Shown here: positions 1 through 8,801 of the stretch, piece by piece
Layout: every line of letters starts with the position of its first letter
How positions within the stretch are numbered: position 1 is the first letter of the stretch
Assembly: GCA_030627905.1 (NCBI GenBank)
Contig: DAOVRZ010000006.1
Coordinates: forward strand, 1 to 64,000
Origin: JAGMES01 sp023128035
Lineage (GTDB): Bacteria > Bacillota > Halanaerobiia > DY22613
DNA: 64,000 bases
Direction of reading: 5' to 3'
Program-made: the position numbers and the translations under genes
The notes under the pieces: model-generated
What the model was told of the DNA's origin: nothing
What the model saw: the letters and a program-made list of their open reading frames with translations, nothing else
Databases searched by the model: none

Positions 1-2
1 AT

Positions 3-77
3 TGCGGAGCTGTCATAGATAGAGATTTAAATGCTTCGATTAACCTAGCTAAATGCAATGAATATACAGTAGCTTAA
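3..77 (+). pseudogene. tnpB: C-terminal end of IS200/IS605-type TnpB (cut by window edge)
   Basis: The first 24 codons read CGAVIDRDLNASINLAKCNE and onwards to a TAA. This is the last zinc-ribbon cysteine region followed by the RuvC-III D-R-D-x-N-A-S signature that ends TnpB/OrfB proteins. TnpB is an RNA-guided nuclease encoded by IS200/IS605-type elements. Only the 3' end lies in the window, so whether the gene is intact cannot be judged. It is listed as a fragment for that reason. Confidence 0.8.
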
Positions 78-216
78 ATAAAAAAAGTCTGTATATGTGA
101 TGGCCAGTCGGGAATTTACGCCCTTGGAGTGTTATAGCAAACAAAAGTAGCCATTAAAAGGTGAAATTGGACACTAAGAACAGGGAAAAATCTTGACATA
201 GACGTTTGTCTATGTT
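78..216 (+). mobile_element. Right end of the tnpB element with possible omega-RNA scaffold
   Basis: The stretch after the tnpB stop has no coding potential. It holds GC-richer hairpin-forming sequence around 100-135 and an 8-bp perfect stem at 196-203/208-215 with a GTTT loop. In this family the 3' end of tnpB and the adjacent right end specify the guide (omega) RNA and the terminal hairpin. The exact element boundary cannot be set without comparing copies. The stem could also be a simple terminator for tnpB. Confidence 0.4.
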
Positions 217-293
217 TTAAGTGGCAGGTGAGATTGTAATTCAAGTAACTTACTGCTTGTATCATGAACTAAATAACTTTGGAGGTGTGTATT

Positions 294-1229
294 TTGACTG
301 CCCAGGGCAAATATAGATTAATAACCCGAAGCGATTTTGATGGACTTGTTTGTGCAGTTTTATTAAAAGAGTTAGATATGATTGATGACATTAAATTTGT
401 ACATCCAAAAGATGTTCAAGATGGAAAAATTGAGATTACTGCAAATGATATTACTACCAATTTACCATATGTAAAAGATGCATATTTATCATTTGATCAC
501 CATTTAAGTGAAACAATTCGAAATGTTGGTCCAAGAGAGAATCATTTTATTGATCCTGAAGCGCCATCAGCTGCGCGAGTAGTATATAATTATTTTGGTG
601 GGAAAGAAAGATTCGCAAATATTTCTGAAGAAATGATGCTGGCTGTAGATAAAGGTGATTCAGCTCAATTTACAAAAGAGGATATCATTAATCCAGAAGG
701 TTGGGCATTACTCAATTTTGTCATGGATGCTAGAACAGGTTTAGGACGTTTTAGAACATTTAGAATTTCTAACTATAATTTAATGATGAATTTGATTGAT
801 TACTGTAAAAACCATACTATTGAAGAAATTTTGGAACTACCTGATGTACGCGAAAGAACTGAGCTTTTCTTTGAACAACAAGAGAAATTTAAAGAGCAGA
901 TTAAGAGATGCTCAACAGTTTATAAAAATTTAGTTGTGTTAAATTTGCAAAATGAAGAAGTTATTTATAGTGGAAATCGTTTTATGATTTATGTACTCTT
1001 CCCAAAATGTAATATTTCTATACATAGAATGTGGGGTCTTAAAAAACAAAATACTGTTTTTGCTGTTGGTAAATCAATTTTTGATAAGACTTCGAAGACT
1101 AATATTGGGGAATTGATGCTTAAATATAATGGTGGTGGACATGTTGCTGCAGGTACATGTCAGATTGATAATGATAAAGCTGATGAAGTTTTAAAAGAAC
1201 TTATTACACAGATTAATGCAGATGGGTAA
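294..1229 (+). CDS. DHH-family phosphoesterase (nanoRNase/exopolyphosphatase-like)
   Basis: A 311-residue cytoplasmic protein of the DHH/DHHA1 family, whose members hydrolyse short oligonucleotides, pAp, cyclic dinucleotide products or polyphosphate using two Mn ions. The N-terminal metal motif is S-D-F-D-G (residues 13-17) and the DHH motif is F-D-H-H at 67-70. The C-terminal DHHA1 motif N-G-G-G-H-V-A-A-G is present. The start is taken as TTG at 294 because GGAGGTG lies at 281-287 with a 6-base gap; the upstream in-frame TTG at 279 overlaps that site. It stands alone and is followed by a terminator. The exact substrate cannot be told from sequence. Confidence 0.85.
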   Translation: MTAQGKYRLITRSDFDGLVCAVLLKELDMIDDIKFVHPKDVQDGKIEITANDITTNLPYVKDAYLSFDHHLSETIRNVGPRENHFIDPEAPSAARVVYNYFGGKERFANISEEMMLAVDKGDSAQFTKEDIINPEGWALLNFVMDARTGLGRFRTFRISNYNLMMNLIDYCKNHTIEEILELPDVRERTELFFEQQEKFKEQIKRCSTVYKNLVVLNLQNEEVIYSGNRFMIYVLFPKCNISIHRMWGLKKQNTVFAVGKSIFDKTSKTNIGELMLKYNGGGHVAAGTCQIDNDKADEVLKELITQINADG

Positions 1230-1260
1230 TCAGATAATATATTTTCTTTAGACTTTAAAG

Positions 1261-1288
1261 AGACTTCGAATTTTCGAGGTCTTTTTTT
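1261..1288 (+). terminator. Rho-independent terminator after the DHH gene
   Basis: A 10-bp stem (1261-1270 with 1273-1282, one G-T wobble) is followed by seven or more T. Confidence 0.8.
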
Positions 1289-1387
1289 ATAAGAGGAAAA
1301 AATATTTATTAATTTTCTTTTTATTAGAAGGAAATTGAGTTTGATTATCAAATAATACAGTTAGAGAGAAATGGAAGGAGTAATAAA

Positions 1388-2221
1388 ATGATGTTTAAAA
1401 TTGTAGCTGATAGTAGTTGTGATACGAATAAAGATTTAATGGAACGTTTGCACATTAATAAAGTTCCCTTAACGATCCAAATTGATGATGAATCTTTTAA
1501 AGATGATGAGAAACTTGATATTAAAAATTTTCTAAACAAAATCAAAGAAAGTAAAGATTTAATTAAAACAGCAAGTCCATCTCCTCATGATTTTATGAAA
1601 AAATTCGCTGGTATGGAAAGTGTATTTGTTGTTACCTTGTCGTCAAAATTGAGTGGTACTTATAATAGTGCAATTTTAGCCAAAAATATGTTTTTAGATA
1701 CTGTTGGTCATAAGTTTATACATGTTTTTGACTCTTTAAGTGCTTCTGTAGGTGAGACTTTGGTAAGTTTGAAGATTTCAGAGCTTGGAAATAAAAATTT
1801 AGATCCCCTAATAATTGTAGATAAAGTAAAATCTTATATAAAAGAATTGAAAACTTATTTTGTTTTAGAATCCTTGGATACTTTAATCAAAGCAGGTAGG
1901 ATAAGTGCTTTCAAAGGAAAGATTGCTTCTATGTTATCCATTAAGCCGATTATGAGAGCAAATGATGGGGCTATTGAACTTGTTGAAAATATTAGAAGTT
2001 CTAAGAAAGCTTTAAAAAGGCTTATAGAAGTGATTGGAGAAAAAGGCGAAAAATTAGATGAAAAAATCTTAGGGATTGCTCATTGCAATTGTCTAGAGAA
2101 GGCAGAAAAATTTAAGGAAGAAGTCTTAAAAAGATATAATTTTAAAGATATTATTATTGTTGAAACGGCAGCATTAAGTAGTGTTTATGCAAACGAAGGT
2201 GGAATTATTATTGCATTTTGA
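1388..2221 (+). CDS. DegV family fatty-acid-binding protein
   Basis: A 277-residue protein of the DegV family, which binds a fatty acid and, as FakB, presents it to the FakA kinase for phosphorylation. Visible features are the N-terminal I-V-A-D-S-S-C-D motif, the T-A-S-P-S-P strand-loop near residue 62, the T-L-S-S-K-L-S-G-T-Y-N-S-A motif near 82, and the L-D-T-L-I-K-A-G-R-I motif. The start has AGGAG 7 bases upstream; a second ATG follows directly. No fakA is nearby, which is common since several FakB paralogs are usually scattered. It is a single-gene transcription unit ending in a strong terminator. Confidence 0.85.
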   Translation: MMFKIVADSSCDTNKDLMERLHINKVPLTIQIDDESFKDDEKLDIKNFLNKIKESKDLIKTASPSPHDFMKKFAGMESVFVVTLSSKLSGTYNSAILAKNMFLDTVGHKFIHVFDSLSASVGETLVSLKISELGNKNLDPLIIVDKVKSYIKELKTYFVLESLDTLIKAGRISAFKGKIASMLSIKPIMRANDGAIELVENIRSSKKALKRLIEVIGEKGEKLDEKILGIAHCNCLEKAEKFKEEVLKRYNFKDIIIVETAALSSVYANEGGIIIAF

Positions 2222-2241
2222 TGAACAAATAATTAATTAAG

Positions 2242-2282
2242 GCCAGTAAGGATTAGATTTAATCCTTATTGGCATTTTTTTT
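2242..2282 (+). terminator. Strong terminator after the DegV gene
   Basis: A 13-bp stem (2242-2254 with 2261-2273) is followed by an eight-T run. Confidence 0.9.
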
Positions 2283-2489
2283 ATGGAATTTGATTTAGTA
2301 AAATTAACTATGTATTTTAATATTAGAAAAATTTTATAATTATAAAGGGAAATTAAATTTAGTGTCGAACAATTAACAGTAAGTGTTAATTGAGTTTAAA
2401 TATATTAATACATTTTATCATTTATTGCGTAGAATTGATTAAAGTGTAAGTAAAAAATTGGTAAAATATTCTTAAAAGGAGGAGAAAAG

Positions 2490-4466
2490 GTGCGGAAAAA
2501 ATTTTTATTATTAATTAGTCTTTTGACAGTTATCGGATTAATTGGTTGTGGATCACCAACAAAAATTTTGAACTCATTACCTACTGCAAATTTTGTCTTT
2601 GATCCATTGGAACCGGAGGTTAATCAAGATGTATCTTTTAATGCTTCGGGTAGTAATGATGCAGAGGATGGACTCAATCTGGCTGCAAGATGGGATTTTA
2701 ATGGAGATGGAGAATGGGAGATAGATTATAGTAATGGAAAAAGAGTTATTGATTCCGTTACTTATACCTATCAATCTGAAAGCGAGTTTTCAGTGATTTT
2801 GGAAGTAAGGGATTCTATGAATGAAACAGATCGATATTCAAAAATTATTTCTGTGAGGTCAAATGCTAATACTGCTCCTCATGCAACATTTACTTTCAGT
2901 TCTAATGATGTATATATTGGGGAGACAGTTACATTTGATGCTTCGAGTAGTAATGATGCAGAGGATGGACAAAATCTGGCTGCACGATGGGATTTTAATG
3001 GAGACGGAGTATGGGAGATAGATTACGCTATAGGAAAGAAAATTGGTGATCAAGTTACATATATCTATGATAATCCTGGCAATTACACTGTAATCCTCGA
3101 AGTTAAAGATTCTTTTGGCGCTGTTGATATAGTGAGTCACGAAATTATTATTAAAGATGGTGCTCAAGTATCGATTGCAGGATTTGTTGTAGATAGTAGA
3201 GGTGGTGTTGGAATTCAAGGAGCTACCTTTACCTTATCTGATGAAACTGGAAAAATATTTACTTCTACATCAGATGGGAATGGAAGTTTTTCATTTAATG
3301 TGTACCCAAGAATATATCAACTGAACATTACTAAAGATGGATATGCCACAAGTAAAGTTCAAGATTTATATCTAGATAAACATAGTTATGATAATTTAGA
3401 TATTCCTTTGAGAGAAGAATTTTATCATGATTGGTCTAGTGAATCTCCTACGATTAAAGTTTTTAATTTAGAAGAAACGTTATCTGGACTAATTCTTTTC
3501 CAAATTGAGGGAATATCAGATATTGGTATTAAAATTATAGATATTCGTGTGGGTCATAATGGATATCAACCAGATTATAGTTTTACTGATACCAATTACT
3601 GTGAAGTAGAAATTGATACTAATTTGTTACCAAATGGCGCTAATTTCATTAAAATAAACATGTATGATGTGAATTATAACTATGTTGAAACTTACATACC
3701 AATAATAATTGAAAATAGTGAAGAAAATATAGAGTTGACTAGGCCTGAAATATTTGAGTTGGTGGCCTTTACTTTCGGACAATCACTAAAATTGTTTAGT
3801 GAAGAAGAGATAATCTTATCAGATAATGGGATTAAAAATAATAAGGGTTTGAGTAAGATTTTAGAATTTGCTAAAGACTATGATACAACGATCGCAACTA
3901 CTCTTGAATGGGATTGGGACTTCGATGCAGAGGGCTATAAAATTTATCGGAGTTTCTTTGAAAATGGATATTATGAATTGATTGCTACAACATTTGGTAG
4001 TTTCTTTGTAGACACTTCTGCAGTTCTTGAACCAGGACAGGAAGTTTATTATCGAGTTTCCGCTTACAATAAAGGAATTGAGAGCGAATTAAGTGATCCA
4101 GTTTATACTATTCCACTTGAACCTTTTAATGTTTCGCTAATATCACCTGCAAAAGAGGCAATTATAACAACTCCAACTCCCACATTTGAGTGGAGAAATA
4201 GTCAGTTAGTTGGTGAAAACCAGTCATACTATTTGATAGCTCAAGGAGTTACTGATGGATTTAGAAGTATGGAAGGATGGGTAGATGATTCTATTTTAGT
4301 AGATTATAATGGTATCCCTCTTGAGGATGATAAGGAATATGAATGGGATATAGTTTATGCTGAAGCATTTACAATTTATAGCCAGTACTCTTTTGCTGTT
4401 TCAACTAGCGGTCAGGATATTGGATCTATTAATGGTTGGTTTAGATTTAGAACTAATTTTGAATAG
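2490..4466 (+). CDS. Modular lipoprotein with two PKD domains and a carboxypeptidase-regulatory-like domain
   Basis: A 658-residue exported lipoprotein starting at GTG with AAAGGAGGAG upstream. Residues 1-20 are a lipoprotein signal ending in L-I-G-C, so it should be anchored through Cys20. Two PKD-type beta domains follow (about 31-125 and 130-222, each with an A-R-W-D-F-N-G-D-G core). Next come a CarboxypepD_reg-like beta sandwich (about 228-305), a fibronectin-III-like region (about 460-545) and a C-terminal module (about 545-658). No catalytic motif is visible, so a binding or scaffold role on the cell surface is likely. The C-terminal half is homologous to the C-terminal half of the protease encoded 14 bases downstream. 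The two genes probably form one transcription unit and act together. Confidence 0.8.
   Translation: MRKKFLLLISLLTVIGLIGCGSPTKILNSLPTANFVFDPLEPEVNQDVSFNASGSNDAEDGLNLAARWDFNGDGEWEIDYSNGKRVIDSVTYTYQSESEFSVILEVRDSMNETDRYSKIISVRSNANTAPHATFTFSSNDVYIGETVTFDASSSNDAEDGQNLAARWDFNGDGVWEIDYAIGKKIGDQVTYIYDNPGNYTVILEVKDSFGAVDIVSHEIIIKDGAQVSIAGFVVDSRGGVGIQGATFTLSDETGKIFTSTSDGNGSFSFNVYPRIYQLNITKDGYATSKVQDLYLDKHSYDNLDIPLREEFYHDWSSESPTIKVFNLEETLSGLILFQIEGISDIGIKIIDIRVGHNGYQPDYSFTDTNYCEVEIDTNLLPNGANFIKINMYDVNYNYVETYIPIIIENSEENIELTRPEIFELVAFTFGQSLKLFSEEEIILSDNGIKNNKGLSKILEFAKDYDTTIATTLEWDWDFDAEGYKIYRSFFENGYYELIATTFGSFFVDTSAVLEPGQEVYYRVSAYNKGIESELSDPVYTIPLEPFNVSLISPAKEAIITTPTPTFEWRNSQLVGENQSYYLIAQGVTDGFRSMEGWVDDSILVDYNGIPLEDDKEYEWDIVYAEAFTIYSQYSFAVSTSGQDIGSINGWFRFRTNFE
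2644..3027 (+). repeat. Direct repeat of about 87 bp encoding the cores of the two PKD domains
   Basis: 2644-2730 and 2941-3027 differ at only about nine positions, while the rest of the two PKD domains has diverged much more. They are 297 bases (99 codons) apart, in frame. This suggests recent duplication or gene conversion of the domain core, and recombination here would delete or add exactly one domain. Confidence 0.8.
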
Positions 4467-4480
4467 GAGGTTGAAAAGGA

Positions 4481-7400
4481 ATGTTGAATAAGAGAACATT
4501 ATCAATTGTAGTTGGTTTTTTTGTAGTTATGTTGATGATTTCAGGCTGTAGTTTGTTTTCATCGACAAAAATTGTTGATCAGGTAGGAGGAGAAAAAGAT
4601 CATCAAGGTGACTCCACAGTTCCAGTTAAAGACAGCACTTTAGCAAAGCACGTTCCTGGTCAAGTGGTGATAAAAACTACGAATAAAGAAGTATTGAATA
4701 AGATTCTTAAAGATTTTAACGGTAAAATTATTGCGGAAAATAAAGAACTAAAAGTTTATAAAGTTAACATTGATGTATCACTAAAAGGTAGTCTTGTAAA
4801 ATCTATGCAAATAATGAAATTATATGCAAATATAGACTATGTAGAACCTGTTTATATTTATGCAAAATATTTCGATTTAACTGATAGTGAATACTACTCA
4901 CGGCAATGGGGTCCAATCTCAATAGGCTTACATAATGCTTTTGATATTGCTATAAATAAAGGTAATAGTATAACAATAGGAATTGTGGATACTGGTGTGG
5001 ATTATACACATCCTGAATTTGATGGAACCTTTGATGAAGGTGGAAGGGTATTACCGGGTTATAATGCTTTCAATGATCTAGAAGGTTATGATGCTGCATG
5101 GGATGAGGATGGTCATGGCACTCACGTGGCTGGTATTGCTGCAGCTAATATTAATGCAAATAACATGGCAGGTATTGCACCATTAAGTTATATCTTACCT
5201 GTTAGGGTTTTAGACGAAAATGGTTTTGGTACAGATTATAGTGTTGCTGACGGTATCATCTGGGCTGTTAATAATGGAGCTAATGTAATAAACCTAAGTC
5301 TTGGTGGTAAAGGATATTCTCAGGTTTTACAGGCTGCTATTGATTATGCAATTGTTAATAATGTGGCGGTTGTTGTTGCTATGGGTAACAGTGGTAAGAA
5401 TGAAGTTGAATATCCAGCAGCCTGCACTGGTGTAATCTCAGTAGGGGCTGTCGATGGTCGAGGAGAAATTGCTGATTTTTCAACAATGGGACGTCATATC
5501 TCTGTATCAGCTCCTGGAGTCGCTATTTATTCAGCTATTCCTGGTGAAAGCTATGAAAGTTGGAATGGGACTTCTATGGCTACTCCTCATGTAACAGGTG
5601 CTATTGCTCTTCTTTTGGGAGAAGAACCAAGCCTAACTGTTTCTGAGATTAAGACTAGATTAGAGTCAAGTGCTATGGATATTGAAGACGATGGATTTGA
5701 TGAGAAAAGTGGTTATGGAATAATTAATCTGGTTAATTTATTACATAGCAATGTGTTAAATAAGTATGGAAATATTGAGGTTTATGTTGAAGTAGGTGGA
5801 TATCCTGCATCTGGAGTTGACGTTTTGGTTACAGATGAAAATGGCCAGACAGTTAAAAATGTAAAAGCCAATGAAGATGGTTATGCTAATATCTACAATC
5901 TTGAAAGTGGAATATATATAGTTATTACAAATGCTTGGGGATATAAATTTGAAGAAGAAGTGAATGTTACTGTTGGAGAAACTGCAGAAGTAGCATTTGT
6001 TCAAGAAATACCAACATCCATTAAAGGCTATGTAGTAGATTCTCAAGGAGGATCAGGAGTAGAATATGCTACCATTAATATCATAGGTGAGATTGATTCA
6101 TATACTATTTTGACTGATGCAGATGGGTATTTCTCTATAGAAGTGAATCCTGATATATATGAGATAAACTCCTCAAAAGAGGGTTATGCTGGTTCTAAAT
6201 ATCAAGATGTCATAGCTTGCGAAAACCGTGAAATTTCTGTTACTATAATCCAGAGAGAGATTTTCAGCGATATTTATTCTGTAATCCCTCCAACTATAAA
6301 TGTAGATGCTGTGGTTAATGGTGATATTTTATCTGGTGAGGTAGATATTAATGTTAGTGTAAATGGTGATAATGCAATAAAATTTATCGTTGCCAGAATT
6401 GGTCATGGTGACTTCGAACCTGATATAGTGGGAGAGGATACCGAGCTTGTTAGTTTCACTATAAATACTGCTCTTTATGCAAATGGGGAGAGTTTTATCG
6501 ATATTCTGGTCTATGATGTAAATGATAATGTAGCAAGATTGAAGATTCCAGTAATATTTGAAAATGCAATTGGTTTTGGTTTTATTCCAGAAACCCCAGA
6601 GTGGTGGGGATGTATGGCGGTTACTTTCGGAGAGAGTTTAGGCTTATATAGAGAAAACCGTGGTCAAATTTTTGAAAGATTAAACAAATCGGAAGATCCA
6701 AATATACTTTTAATAAACGGAAAAGAATTTAATATTTGTTCTGCTCCAGAAGATTCAACGATTGCAGTGATACTTGACTGGGACGATAGTTATGATCAGG
6801 ATGGAAATTCTGCGATTGGATATAAAGTATTTAGATCCTTCTCCCCAATAGGTCCTTTTGAGGAGATTGCTGATGTATTTTACCCCTGGTATAATGATTT
6901 TGATCCTGCATTAAATGTTGGCAGAAAAGTTTACTATAAAATAGCAGCATATGATGATGATGGAATGAGCATGAAGTCAGAGGCTGTCTGGACTGAGCCG
7001 ATTGAGAAATTTAATGTTACATTGGAAACTCCTATTAATAGAGAAATGAATGTATCTTTAAATCCAATTTTCACCTGGTACTTGAGTCCTATTATGGCAG
7101 ATGAGATATATTATGAGTTATATGTGGGGGGAACAACTGATGAATATCCAGTATGGGATGTTAATTTCTATAATAAAGAAAGTATCCAATATATAGAGGA
7201 AAATCTTATACCAGGAAAAGAATATGAATGGGATATTTATTATGCAGAAGCTTATAAATATTATGGTTATTATTCTATGGCTATATCGCTTTCAGGTCAG
7301 GGAGATGGCTCGATAAATGGTGCATTTACTTTTACAACTGATCCAGAAGCTGTACCTCTTATTAAAACAAGTATATTGGAAATGGATATTAGTGAAACAG

Positions 7401-7663
7401 CTGGATTTACAGATGAAATTGTAGTCGAGATTATTAGTGAAGGTAATTACACCTTTGAAACCAGTTATTACTATCAAGGGTGTGATACAGTTTTAACACT
7501 GTATGATGAAGATTATAACCAAATTGGATATAATGATGATATAGATTACGATTGTTATTCACGTATAAATAAATATCTTTTGCCAGGTATTTATTATGTA
7601 GTTGTTGAAGAGTTTTCTGAAGACCCTCTTTATTGTCATTTATCAGTTACAACTTATGAATAA
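4481..7663 (+). CDS. Subtilisin-like serine protease lipoprotein (S8 family) with C-terminal accessory domains
   Basis: A 1060-residue exported protease. Residues 1-23 form a lipoprotein signal ending in I-S-G-C. About 55-125 resemble an I9-type inhibitor propeptide. The S8 catalytic domain spans about 135-420 with Asp170 (G-I-V-D-T-G), His212 (G-H-G-T-H-V-A-G), oxyanion Asn303 (M-G-N-S-G) and Ser365 (N-G-T-S-M-A-T-P-H), so it should be active. Two CarboxypepD_reg-like domains (about 430-505 and 513-595), a region shared with the preceding lipoprotein, and a C-terminal PPC-like beta domain (about 960-1060) follow. AGGAGG lies upstream of the ATG. The long tail probably attaches the enzyme to its substrate or the cell surface. 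Confidence 0.9.
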   Translation: MLNKRTLSIVVGFFVVMLMISGCSLFSSTKIVDQVGGEKDHQGDSTVPVKDSTLAKHVPGQVVIKTTNKEVLNKILKDFNGKIIAENKELKVYKVNIDVSLKGSLVKSMQIMKLYANIDYVEPVYIYAKYFDLTDSEYYSRQWGPISIGLHNAFDIAINKGNSITIGIVDTGVDYTHPEFDGTFDEGGRVLPGYNAFNDLEGYDAAWDEDGHGTHVAGIAAANINANNMAGIAPLSYILPVRVLDENGFGTDYSVADGIIWAVNNGANVINLSLGGKGYSQVLQAAIDYAIVNNVAVVVAMGNSGKNEVEYPAACTGVISVGAVDGRGEIADFSTMGRHISVSAPGVAIYSAIPGESYESWNGTSMATPHVTGAIALLLGEEPSLTVSEIKTRLESSAMDIEDDGFDEKSGYGIINLVNLLHSNVLNKYGNIEVYVEVGGYPASGVDVLVTDENGQTVKNVKANEDGYANIYNLESGIYIVITNAWGYKFEEEVNVTVGETAEVAFVQEIPTSIKGYVVDSQGGSGVEYATINIIGEIDSYTILTDADGYFSIEVNPDIYEINSSKEGYAGSKYQDVIACENREISVTIIQREIFSDIYSVIPPTINVDAVVNGDILSGEVDINVSVNGDNAIKFIVARIGHGDFEPDIVGEDTELVSFTINTALYANGESFIDILVYDVNDNVARLKIPVIFENAIGFGFIPETPEWWGCMAVTFGESLGLYRENRGQIFERLNKSEDPNILLINGKEFNICSAPEDSTIAVILDWDDSYDQDGNSAIGYKVFRSFSPIGPFEEIADVFYPWYNDFDPALNVGRKVYYKIAAYDDDGMSMKSEAVWTEPIEKFNVTLETPINREMNVSLNPIFTWYLSPIMADEIYYELYVGGTTDEYPVWDVNFYNKESIQYIEENLIPGKEYEWDIYYAEAYKYYGYYSMAISLSGQGDGSINGAFTFTTDPEAVPLIKTSILEMDISETAGFTDEIVVEIISEGNYTFETSYYYQGCDTVLTLYDEDYNQIGYNDDIDYDCYSRINKYLLPGIYYVVVEEFSEDPLYCHLSVTTYE

Positions 7664-7675
7664 ATAATCTTATTA

Positions 7676-7698
7676 AGCCGTGCTTTGCACGGCTTTTT
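7676..7698 (+). terminator. Terminator after the subtilase gene
   Basis: An 8-bp GC-rich stem (AGCCGTGC / GCACGGCT) with a TTT loop is followed by a T run. It would end the two-gene lipoprotein unit. Confidence 0.85.
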
Positions 7699-7814
7699 AC
7701 TTAAATTAAAGTAGAAACCTTATTGTTTCTATGCCGTTATTATGATATATTTATCAGGTATAAGCATGTAAGAGTATGACATAAAATAAGAAAAACTAGA
7801 AAAGGGGTAAACAA

Positions 7815-8639
7815 ATGCTGAAGATCGGTGATTTTAATGAATTAGAGGTGACGAAAGAGACATATTCAGGAGTTTATTTTAAATCAGAATTGGGAGAAAT
7901 TCTTTTACTGAAAAAATATGTTCCTGAAGGGGTTCAAATAGGTGATACTTTAAATGTATTTTTATATACCACAAAAGAGGGGATATTAGCGACAACTTTA
8001 ATTCCAAAAGTAAAAGTAGAAGAAGTTGCATATTTAGAAGTAAAAGATGTGAATCGATATGGAGCGTATTTAGATTGGGGATTAGATAAAGATTTATTCT
8101 TACCATACAATGAACAACCTCAGAAAATTATGAGAGGTCAAAAATATATAGTCAGAGTTTATCTTGATAAAATCACAAAGAGAATAACCGCTTCAACAAA
8201 AATACATAAATTTATTGAAGAAGAGATAATTGATCTAAAAGAAGAAGAGACGGTAAACCTCTTAATCTATGAATTTACCGATTTAGGTGTGAAAACGATT
8301 ATAAATAATAAATATATAGGTATGATTTATAAAAATGATATGTATCAAGATTTGAAAATAGGGGATAGTGTTATCGGATATGTAAAAAAGATCAGGGAAG
8401 ATAAAAAAATAGATGTTAGTATCCGAAAAACTGGTAGAGAAGGCGTAGATGAATCAAAAGAAATAATTATAGATAAGTTAAAGGAAAACAACAATTTCCT
8501 ACCTCTTAATGATAAAAGTTCACCAGAATTGATTAAAGATATGCTGCATATGAGTAAAAAAACCTTCAAAAAGGCTATAGGTGGGCTTTATAAAGAAAGA
8601 ATTATTGAATTGACAGAAGAAGGTGTCAGGCTAAAATAA
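7815..8639 (+). CDS. cvfB: CvfB-like S1-domain RNA-binding protein
   Basis: A 274-residue cytoplasmic protein matching the CvfB/YitL family in length and layout. It has S1-like beta-barrel regions through about residue 215 (including the V-N-R-Y-G-A-Y-L-D-W-G strand set and G-D-S-V-I-G-Y-V-K-K-I-R-E-D-K-K-I-D-V-S) and a C-terminal winged helix (about 225-274, S-K-K-T-F-K-K-A-I-G-G-L-Y). In Staphylococcus CvfB affects virulence gene expression through RNA binding; the role here is inferred. GGGG lies before the ATG. It is a single gene with its own terminator. Confidence 0.8.
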   Translation: MLKIGDFNELEVTKETYSGVYFKSELGEILLLKKYVPEGVQIGDTLNVFLYTTKEGILATTLIPKVKVEEVAYLEVKDVNRYGAYLDWGLDKDLFLPYNEQPQKIMRGQKYIVRVYLDKITKRITASTKIHKFIEEEIIDLKEEETVNLLIYEFTDLGVKTIINNKYIGMIYKNDMYQDLKIGDSVIGYVKKIREDKKIDVSIRKTGREGVDESKEIIIDKLKENNNFLPLNDKSSPELIKDMLHMSKKTFKKAIGGLYKERIIELTEEGVRLK

Positions 8640-8654
8640 ATAACTGTAGTCTTA

Positions 8655-8690
8655 AAAAGGTTGGAACAAAAGTTCCAACCTTTTATTTTT
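8655..8690 (+). terminator. Terminator after cvfB
   Basis: A perfect 13-bp stem (8655-8667 with 8672-8684) is followed by ATTTTTT. The A-rich left side means it could also act on the minus strand. Confidence 0.9.
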
Positions 8691-8691
8691 T

Positions 8692-8801
8692 GAGATAAGA
8701 CCCCACTTCTATAAGCGGGGGGAATTGTTTTTAATCTTCAGTGGGGGGTAGAATTCCCCACTGAAGCCCCAATGTTCAGCTTTAGCTGGACGAGTTCACT
8801 T
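8692..8801 (+). repeat. Triple-hairpin repeat, copy 1
   Basis: A 110-nt element with three successive hairpins: CCCC-ACTTCTATAAG-CGGGG, then CTTCAGTGGGG...CCCCACTGAAG, then GTTCAGC-TTTA-GCTGGAC followed by a conserved GAGTTCACT end. Two further full copies in the same orientation are at 26717-26826 and 61394-61499, and a reversed right-end fragment is at 17830-17853. It sits between convergent genes and its end touches the stop codon of the minus-strand lipoprotein gene. The hairpin-rich ends recall IS200/IS605-derived non-autonomous elements; no transposase is next to it. Confidence 0.85.

Noticed and set aside
194..223. TTGACA as a promoter for the DHH gene
   Set aside because: The base 17 positions downstream is TTTAAG rather than a -10, and the TTGACA is part of a perfect hairpin at the transposon end.
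1160..1545. Minus-strand frames of 60-85 codons opposite the DHH and DegV genes
   Set aside because: They lie antisense to well-supported genes, lack ribosome sites and have low-complexity content; the same holds for most other short antisense frames in the window.
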